64,000 bases of DNA from Sthenelais limicola. Lineage: Eukaryota; Annelida; Polychaeta; Phyllodocida; Sigalionidae. Below are positions 1 through 9,900 of this stretch, one piece after another. Every line of letters begins with the position of its first letter. Position 1 is the stretch's first letter. The notes beneath the pieces were generated by a model that had not been told where the DNA came from, did no database searches, and saw only the letters and a program-made list of their open reading frames with translations. The stretch covers positions 15,125,708-15,189,707 of the forward strand of contig OW804094.1 of NCBI GenBank assembly GCA_942159475.1, in the 5' to 3' direction. The position numbers were made by a program, and so were the translations under genes.

Positions 1-900
1 TTCCTCGCCCTCGCTTTCCAGTTGGTACAGGTTGACTAGATTCAGGTTCATCTTCTTGAGCTTTAGTGTCTTGGGTAATATCACCTGCACTAGTTACCTT
101 GGAACCAGGTGGAGTGTCTGTGGACAGGGCACCTTGTGTTGATGTGGTTGTTTGACCAGTTTCTTTTTTGTCTGATTTAGTTGGACTTTTGACATTTGAG
201 GGTCTTCCTCGCCCTCGCTTGACAGTTGGTACAGGCTGACTAGATTCAGGTTCATCTTCTTTAGCCTTAGCGTCTTGGGTAATATCACCTGCACTAGTTA
301 CCTTGGAACCAGTAGGAGTGTTTGTTGACAGGGCATCTTGTGTCGATGTCGTCGTTTGCCCAGTTGCTTTTTTGTCTGATTTAGTTGGACTTTTGATATT
401 TGAGGGTCTTCCTCGCCCTAGCTTGACTGTTGATTCTGTGGTTGTTTTACCAGTTTCTTTTTTGTCTGATTTAGTTGGAGTTTTGATATTTGAGGGTCTT
501 CCTTGCCCTCGCTTTCCAGTTGGTACAGATTCAGTTTCATCTTCTTTAGCTTTAGCGTCTTGGGTAATATCACTTGCACTAGTTACCTTGGATCCTGATG
601 GAGTGTCTGTGGACAGAACACCTTGTGTTGATGTGGTTGTTTGACCAGTTTCTTTTTTGTCTGATTTAGTTGGACTTTTGATTTTTGAGGGTCTTCCTCG
701 CCCTCGCTTTCCAGTTGGTACAGGTTGACTAGATTCAGGTTCATCTCCTTTAGCCTTAGCGTCTTGGGAAATATCACCTGCACTAGTTGTCTTGGATACT
801 TGTGGAGTGTCTGTTGACAGGGCACCTTGTGTTGACGTTTTCTCAGGCACCGTGGTACCAACAGTTACACCAGACCGTCTAGATTTCCTTCCCTTTTCAG
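1..900 (-). repeat. AT-hook-like PST repeat array in MDC1 exon 16
   Basis: About five repeat units with spacing of roughly 204, 204, 90 and 194 bp. Each has a basic core of the form KRGRGRPS (variants RARGRPS and KRGQGRPS) followed by a Pro/Ser/Thr/Lys-rich linker and a DITQDAKA stretch. RGRP flanked by basic residues is the AT-hook core that binds the minor groove of AT-rich DNA. Human MDC1 has a PST-rich tandem repeat in the same relative place, between the TQ region and BRCTs, though with different sequence. Confidence 0.8.
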
Positions 901-3900
901 GCGAGGTAGGCACTAGTTTTACAGTAAATGAATTCTCCTCATCTTCCTCTGTGTGTTCGCTTTCTGCCTGTACATCACCTGCAGGGAGATCTGGTTGTTG
1001 TTCAAGTGTTTCATCTATCTTTTTCTCATTTAGTCTCTCTTGTTGAGAAGGGGTAGACTTGTCATCTTTCTTTTTAGAATCGACAGTCTTATGTGATGAA
1101 ATTCTGTTATCAGAAACTGGTTTAGAAGTAGATGCAACTGCTTCCAGTTCCGGTTCCGGTTTTGATGTAGATGTATCTGTTTCTGGTGTTGATTTAGATG
1201 CAATTGCTTCTGGTTTTGATGTAGAGGCAACCGCTTCCTGTTTAGATTTAGATGGCTTGGATGCTTTGGCAGATTTCTTTGACTGTGTAGGTGGAGGTTG
1301 GCTTTGTTTTGTCGGAGTTTCTTCATCAGGGTCCTTACCCCAGGCAAGGGATGCCCTCGCAGCAGAGCGTCTCTTGGGTCTCCCCACTGGCTGACTGTCT
1401 GTTGCTGTTGTGGGTGTGACAATTTTGGGAGCAGGTTTTTCAACAGCAGCTTTACCTTTGGCTGGTGACTTGGCTTTGCCCCGCTTTTTACCCGGAGAAT
1501 CTGAGGGAGAAATGAAAAACATGCACACGGTTAGTGAATCATGTAAAATGCAATTTCTTTAGTAGTGAATAGATTTCCTGAATACAAATTACTGGCAGAT
1601 AGATTCAAGAGATCAGCAAGATAAAAAAAATAGATAATAGACACAGCCATCAGTTGTGTGTCTTCTCCTGTTGACAAAAGTATTCTGGTAAGTAAACTGC
1701 TGCAGAACAAAACCTTCAATCTTTAGCTACCTTCCTGATTACTCACTACTGTATAAGTGACATTAACATCATCATTTATACCAAGCAGTATATTATTCTC
1801 CCCAGTTATTCCCCCTTACCTTTCTTAGCTACTTCCTTCACAGGTTCTGTTACTTCCTCCTCAGTAACTGCATCGGTTTCTTCTGAGCTGTCTTCTATTT
1901 CTAATGCGTAAGCTTGAGTTGCCTGAATGATAGATAAAGTAACCTTGATAAAAATTATAATATATTAACACGGTTTTAATCATGCAGTTTAATTCAGCTC
2001 TTATAGCTGGTCCTCCAATAACACCAGTCCTTCAATCATCAATCATAATAGAAATCACTAAAACTATTGCTGGTCAATCAAACATCCTTACCTCCACATC
2101 GCCAGGGACTATGTCACTATCTTGAGTCATTTCTTCAGAGTCTTCTATCATAGCAACTTCCTCCTGTTTCTCAGCAGCAGATGTGGTGGGCGTTGGGGCT
2201 GATGCCTTGCCTATGGAACTAGCTGTACCTGAAGTACTGGGTTTAGAGGTTGAGAACGGTTCGTCTAGATCAGGTAACTCATCATCTGTTTCATCATCCT
2301 CCTCATCTACATCCATTCTATAGGCAACAGTAGCTGCTATTGTAGGCTGAAGTTCAGTTGGACCTTCAGTGGAAGTCCTACCAGTTAACATAGCCACTTC
2401 CTCCTCATCCTCATCTTCACTATCTACTATCAATAAGGAAGTATAAGGAACTGTTTTAGAAGTTGGATTTGTTTTCTTGTCTTCTTCTTTTTGGGTCTCT
2501 TCGACCAATGGACCTTCAGTGGAAGTCCTACCAGTTAACATAGACACTTCCTCCTCCTCCTCATCTTCACTTTCTACTATCAATAAGGAAGTATAAGGAA
2601 CTGTTCGCGGTACCTCAGTTTCTGAAGTTGATGCAGGTTGAGTTTCCTCTTCTTCCAGGTCATTATCTGCTATTAGGGGATAAGCAATTGTCTCAGGGAT
2701 CGCAGTTTTAGAAGTAGGATTTGTTTCTTCTTCTTCTTGGGTCTCTTCGACCAATAAAGGATAGGGGACTGTCTCTGGTATAACACTTTTTGAAGATGCC
2801 TCTGGTTGTTCCTCACTCTCTTCCTCACTATCCTCTACAATCATTGTGTAGGCAACTGTTTCTGGAATGACAGTTGTAGCAGCAAGTGCAAGGTCTTCAT
2901 TTTCATCATCTGTCTCGTCGTCACCGTCAAGTTGATACGCCTGGGTGGCAATGTCATCAGGGTGAACATAGTTAGCTGCTGCGGTTGATGTTTTTTCTGA
3001 CACCTTAGCCACAGTACTCTGCTTTTCGGTCTCTGTTGTAAATTCTTGGGTTTCTGCATCGTCTGGTAGAAAGATTAAGAGTCAAACTAGAAATCATATC
3101 TCCTTGAGTGACAGTAAGGAGTCATAATGAAATGATACAACGATAAGGGGAGGCCGTCACATATCTCATCTCATTATTGGTGGATTTGTACCTTTGGGCA
3201 TTAGATGTCCCAGTCAAAACAGCAAAATGCAAGGATTTTAGCCTGTAAGGTGCCGTGTAAGTGAGACTGTCTCATTTTAAAGTGAGACACCCTAATGTGA
3301 CTGTAGGGTCACTTTATTGGCTGTCCACTTATGTTATTGTGGGTGCCAGAGTATCGGGTTGAGAGGAACAGTGGAAGGACCTTGGTCGGAGGCTGCCTCA
3401 AATGGCAGTCGTAAGGGCCTAGTCCACCAAGCCCATTCTCATGCGATTTCGTGCCGCAGAGGACTCTTTTGCACTAAATTCTGTGAGCATCGCATGAGAA
3501 TCGGCTTGGTGGACCAGGCCCTTTTGCCTGAAAAAGTCTGAGCTAGCTATCTCAGTTCTATAGTAGCCAAGCTAATCCGTCATTACTAAATATCCTTACT
3601 TACTAGCATATCACAATAGCATAGAACCCGATTTATAAGATAACAATTGGGATCTGCCCATAAGAAGAAACATAGTCCCCCCCCCCCCCGCCCCCACACA
3701 CACCCTCTCTACGCCGCATCCCACTTAGAGCTAATCCCTGAAGGTTGAGTGCTCGAAACAATAACAAATGACTTTAAAAAGATCATTATTATAGGGTTTT
3801 AGTCAGCACTTTCTGAGAATAAAACTTCAATGTCTAACGTCTTAAATAAAATTGATCTAAATAAAATAATATTGAAAATCAGTCTTACCTTGATCTTGCC

Positions 3901-6900
3901 CCGAGGGATGTGCAATAGAGGAAGTATTGCTCTTAGTTAAGTCCTGTCATGAAAAAGATTTAAAAATAAGCGTCAGCTTTTTTTTAAATACGCAAGATTT
4001 TAGTGAGGGAATGCAGCATCTCCATGTTCTTTCGTTTATTACAAAAACGTTATCTCTGAAAAAGGATTAACCCTACAGTCACCATACAAGTAAACAGGAT
4101 CTCTAGTTATTTTACAACTTTAATATATTGTGTGTAATTAGGAGAGTTAGACTACATGAAGGTAAGGACCTAAGATGGCGTAGCCTGGAATAATAATAAT
4201 TTACCAACAGGCAGAAAATAGGAAGCTCGACAAAGACGCACCTCGTTTTCTTCTGCCTCAAGGAAACTCTGTGTTTTTTCTTCCTCATCTTCCCCAGGTT
4301 CACCTTGAACGAAGGGCTGCGTGTTGTCAATGTCATCTATCGCCTGTGTATCGTCTGCCGCAACTGTAATCTCTGCAATAAAAACATAAGTTTTACACTT
4401 CTTTATTCGGCTCGTGAGTTTCACATTCGAGGAGTTGTATTAACTGGAAGTGAAGGATTTTACGATTATTTGTAGTTTGTCGGAGTCTGTTTGTGTGGGC
4501 GACTCAAGACTTAAACATAACCACAAAAAGGCATGGCATTATCATAATAATGGCCATTATGAATCAAAGATATTTATAAACATATGAATGGGGTCACTGG
4601 AAAGAACAGGCGATGCGTTCAAGAATGATAAACATATCTGAAAGACATTTATCGAAATTAAATTTGCTGCTTATTCAGTATCACTGGATTCGCCAAACGT
4701 ACATTAACTTGCATGAATCCTTTAAAACTTAGGAAATAAACGAACGAGGAAATAATATATATACAAATGACCCTGATATACTGTTCTTGCTACATGAACA
4801 CTTCCTAACTGTGAGATTCACTGTATTCCACCTACTTTGAACACCCTCGCTGCTCTTTGGTGGAGTTACATCCGCGACAGCATCCTGAATAGCTTGAGTA
4901 GCATCAGCTTCACAAACAAAATCCTCCTCTACAATCATTTGGGTCTCATCCACCTCAGCCGGCACTTTAATTGTTATATTGCTTGGATCACGGGCGGGAG
5001 TGGAAGATCCATCTTCTTCTGCATCAGAGAAAGTTTGGTTGATGATCTGTGTGGCATCTGACATCCCAAAGTCTTTATCAATCATCTGTGTGGCATCTGA
5101 CATCCCCAAGTCTTTATCTATCATCTGTGTGGCATCTGACATTCCCAAGTCTTTATCAATCATCTGGGTGGCATCTGACATCCCCAAGTCTTTATCAATC
5201 ATCTGGGTGGCATCTGACATCCCCAAGTCTTTATCAATCATCTGTGTAGCATCTGCCATTCCCAAGTCTTTATCAATCATCTGTGTGGCATCCAACATTC
5301 CCAAGTCTTTATCAATCATCTGTGTGGCATCAAAATCAGATAACACCTGGGTCTCATCAGCTAAACTGGTCGTTTTTCTGCTTCCGAATTTCCCCTTTTT
5401 ACTACTGCCCAATATTTGCGTGGCATCAAAATCTGAGATACGATCATCTTCTTCACTTATAACTTGCGTTTGGTCAATGTCTGAGATGATTTGGGTACAA
5501 TCAGCAAGTTTAGGCATTTTGGGGACAATGAAAGGAGATTGCTCAGATATGACTTGAGTCTGGTCCATTTGATCGGGAGTGAAAGCTGACAGTATTTGTG
5601 TGGCATCCCAACTAGTTCTGGGAGTGTCCAGATTGGGCATGAATGGTTTAGTACCATCCCGAGTGAGACTCAGAGGAGTGTGCTGTGTTTCTTGTATGAC
5701 ATAACTATCATCCAGTACCTGTGTTGCATCAGCGTTTATGATTTGAGTGGCATCAAAAGATCTTTTTGGTTTCATATCCCTATCAGGAGTTTCTTCAATG
5801 ACTTGAATCGTTTCATCAACCAGCTGAGTCTGGTCAATGGCTGACGTTAGTTTAGGGGCTAGGTGATGTGTGGTATCCATGGAGATACATTCGTCAACAG
5901 ACTGGGTACTGTCATTTATGTCCTGCGTGTCAGGGACAAAGAGAGTGTCATCAGCGTCTGCGGAGTCCATCACTTTCTCTGCTCCAACAGGGAGTGTCTC
6001 ATCAACAGGCTGAAAATATGGGGAAAGTTTTAAAAAGTGTTTTTTTCTGGTTTGGTAACGTTTGGTATTGTCTAACTCAAATACAGGTTCGTCTTCATCC
6101 TTTTTTTTAATTTTAGCCGGTAGCATCTTATTACATACATTAATCCTGAATTTAGCCATAAACATTATGATATTACCAGACTAACTCACTTAACATTTTA
6201 AGTGAAAGCAGGATAAAAAAAGACGTGCATAGCAGTGGGAGGGAAGACCTCAGGCTTTTACATGTGCAAAATACAGGTGAGCATAAATTCGCTCCAGAAT
6301 ATTATATATCTTACCTGTGTTTCCCCACTATCGTTATCCCCATCTACCATGAGGGTATTATCACTAAACACCTGGGTAGCTTCTAGATTCCACTTGACGT
6401 TCTTCTTAGGCGAGACCGGTGTCTCAACAACCACCTGAAACATAAACATACATTTGAAGCTATTTCGGAGCTAATATCGTTTTTAATCAGAACAGGTCTG
6501 TCTCTATTTGTATTTAGCATGTACGAGTAACCGGGTGGATCCTCCATGTTAGATTTCAATGTATTCGAAGAGATGGTTTGTATATATAGTTCAATCAAAA
6601 GAAATGCTTGAATAGTTAATCCTTTCATGCAACGACAACAAATCTGATAAGAGTCTGATAAGAAGCATACACTTTAGAGTAGGTGCTGCCAAAGCAAGTT
6701 TAAATCTGCTTTTATGGAAGAGGAATACATGTCATACCTGAGTCTCATCTGATTGGGCTTTGGTCTGATCTTCTTTGTTCTCTTCAAACACCTGGGTGAT
6801 TTGAATACCATCTGTAAAAAAAAAAGAATCAATAAGAGGTTGGCCAAACCCATATGATCAATATAAATGAGCAGAAAGAAGATTTTATCAGCTATTCCTT

Positions 6901-9900
6901 AATCATATTAGCCAATATAATCATTGAATTCATTTCCCAATCAGATCTCAGCTAATTTGCATAATTATGGCCACAAATGGCAGAAAAGTAAAAACGGTCG
7001 TGCAATCTCATCTTTTTCAGCAACCCTTAATAAAGTATAGCATTCAATTCTAATAATACATATTTGTTTGCCTTTTTATGGGCCCCGCCCTATTGGGTAG
7101 ATTCTGGCACTAGTATATTTAGATCTCTATTTACTGAGATAAGAGATTGCGAAAATACATTACAAGTTCATGATAATAAATTACAAATTACGTAGAAATC
7201 TAAAATATTAAATTTCCTGGAACTAGTTGAGAAATTTATCAGCCATAACAGATGGTACTGTAACTGACTAAATAATCAATCTTAAATTAATTTAACAAGA
7301 TAACTGAAAAATACAGACTCGATAGAGAATAGGCTTACCACCGAGATAGGTACGTATGTGGTGTGCATGCATGCATACGTATGATGAGGGATGGAGGGAA
7401 GAAGGGCAGGAGGGAGGGAGGAGGAAAGGAAAGAGGGGGGGGGGGGGGGGGAGATGGAAGGAAAGGAAGGAAAGGAAGGAAGAGACACATAATCTTACCA
7501 CCTGGATCGTCGGGATCATCAAAATCATCACAGGCTAGAGTAGAGGTGCCCAGGTTGAGGAATCCCTCATCGTCCGCAAACGACTGAGTAGCTGGCACAG
7601 CGTCCACCTCCTCCTGGTGTGTAGACTGCTCACCGCCAGAGGGCCCTCGTCCCCCGCCGCTCATATTGAAGATATCGCTATCGGAGCCATAGCCTGAGCC
7701 TGAGTCAGGGACGTATAAGGAACTGCCTGTGTGGTGTAATAAGGTGGGTCTCGTAGTTAATATAGATAATTGATTACGTTGAATACGTACGTGGGTCAGA
7801 TTTCCAGAAAATGCACAATTGGCAGCTCTACACATTTAGGAAATTCTGCTAAACTAGGCTGAAAAATGATGAATACCGGGTATATCTCAATATATTTGGT
7901 ATCACATTGATTTAAAGTATCAGTTCTGTTATGGTAAACTGCATTTTGAAGCACATTTTTGTCTTAAATTTGGGTTATTTGAGAGGATTGGTGAAGGTGA
8001 ATTGTACATTTTCTGATAACTTGACCCACATGTATAAATACACCATCGACAAAGCTGGTGTAATAAGAATCTCTATATCTTTAATATCGCTGAAACCATT
8101 CAGTTGAATATACTGCGGGAGGTAACCAATGACAGCTCGCTATTGTGACAACGCCCCCTTTAATAATAATAATAATCGATTTTATTTCCATCACACAGTT
8201 ATACATGAATTAAGTCAAAATAATAATGGAATTGGAATACTGTCTGTGCTATTCACAGCTCTTCCGAGTACCCCGTTGTTTGGAACATATAATGAGTTCT
8301 AACATATAAGTTATAACAGTTGACTATGCGTAATATAAATGAATAAGGCGTACAAAAGTGCACGTATATATACATGGGCGGGTGTGCAAGCACCCTGTCC
8401 GGTCTTGTCTGTTATATAAATTGTAATATAGTATTAATACTGGTTTGGGCTTTCAATGACCAATCAGATTTGAGTATTAGGTGGGCGTTTGCCATCGAAT
8501 CAGATATTAACATTCTCATCCTATCTGCCACCGAGCAAAGCGTTCAGTGTCACTGTAAGATGGGTTAATTCCATTTCCTACAGAAACAAGTTATGCATAT
8601 AGAAAGTGCACAAAACGTACCAGCTTGTATAACTCCTTCGTCAATGGACACTTCATTATCATGGGCAGCAGGAGCAGCATTCACTGCGAACGCCTGAAAT
8701 ATGTAATTTGATAAATATTATTAAAAAAAAAATAAAAAAAAAATATCATTCTGGTTACTTATTGTTATGATGACATGTATTTGGTGGGCATTACTCTGAT
8801 GGTTAACTGTTAGATATGATGATGGGACTAGACAAAAAAACAACAAATTTCAATAGATGGTCGCACTAATCATGCATCATATAACTATTAATGATAGTGG
8901 GGAAGGGTTACTGCCAACCAGGTAAAGTCATGTCGTGGCTGATTTAAATTCCCATATGATAGAGAACGATGAGTGGAATATTCGTTTGCATTTTTTTTGG
9001 CTGGTCTCTGTCCGACGTTTCCGACCCAAAAGCTCCTTTTTTATGGACAAACCGAGATACAATGTTGCAATGAGGAAACATTTACCCTTATATATTATGG
9101 GATGTACAGAGTCAACACATGTAAAGTTAGCAAAAATGAATCAGTTTGGTAATCGTAAGTTTTATATTTTCTGAAGAAGAATAACATTTGTCTATTTGCC
9201 AATGATGTTTGCCATTCCAATGATGTTTGGGAACTAGTCTTGATTGATGATCATCAAATCCACCCCCGCCCGCCCACCAAATCTAACCATCACTATAATT
9301 AATTTACCTGAGTAGGTTGGAGAATGTCACTACTGGCCTCACTGATAGCGTCGTCTTCCACCTCCACAGCAACCTTCACAGTTTGTGGGATTCCTTGCTC
9401 GTCTATATCCTCCGTCAGCATCGACTCGGATCCTGTTTCAGACCCTGCATCATCATGCTGAAGAAAATAATTTTTAATAGGGGAGTTGCATATGCCACTG
9501 CGCATGTCTGTAGAGTGCATCCTGGGATGCATTCTACTGAAATCTGACATACAAATATTTTGCAACATTTTTATTGAAATTTGGAAGAATGTTTTCACCA
9601 ATAACTTAGCTTGTATAAATGATCTAGGTTAACCAAATGCATGATGGAAAAGATGGTGACTGGTGGTATGGAAACATGAATAACACATGGATATTGCCAT
9701 TAGATCATTGATAGATATCCCATGCTGAACATGGCATGTTATCTATAGATTTTACACTGTACCATTAGTCCCATAATTCCATGCGAATCAAGATTCAAAA
9801 TGGCGGCTATGCAAATCCCTTATTCAATTAAACTCAATAATTCTTTATTGTATTTTTAGTAAATACCAATACAATCAGGGAGTGCACGTCTGGCTTAGTC

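Noticed and set aside
303..1443. Several open frames on both strands (84-137 codons)
   Set aside because: Alternate frames of the long MDC1 exon 16, kept open by its repetitive low-complexity sequence.
4979..5557. 192-codon plus-strand open frame full of DIPKSLSIICVAS repeats
   Set aside because: Shadow of the 39-bp repeat in MDC1 exon 11 on the other strand; the minus frame has conserved TQ motifs and matching splice sites.
7335..7835. 166-codon minus frame taken as one exon
   Set aside because: Only 7499-7726 is exon; the rest reads through a purine microsatellite and a MITE, and splice sites and phase fit the shorter exon.
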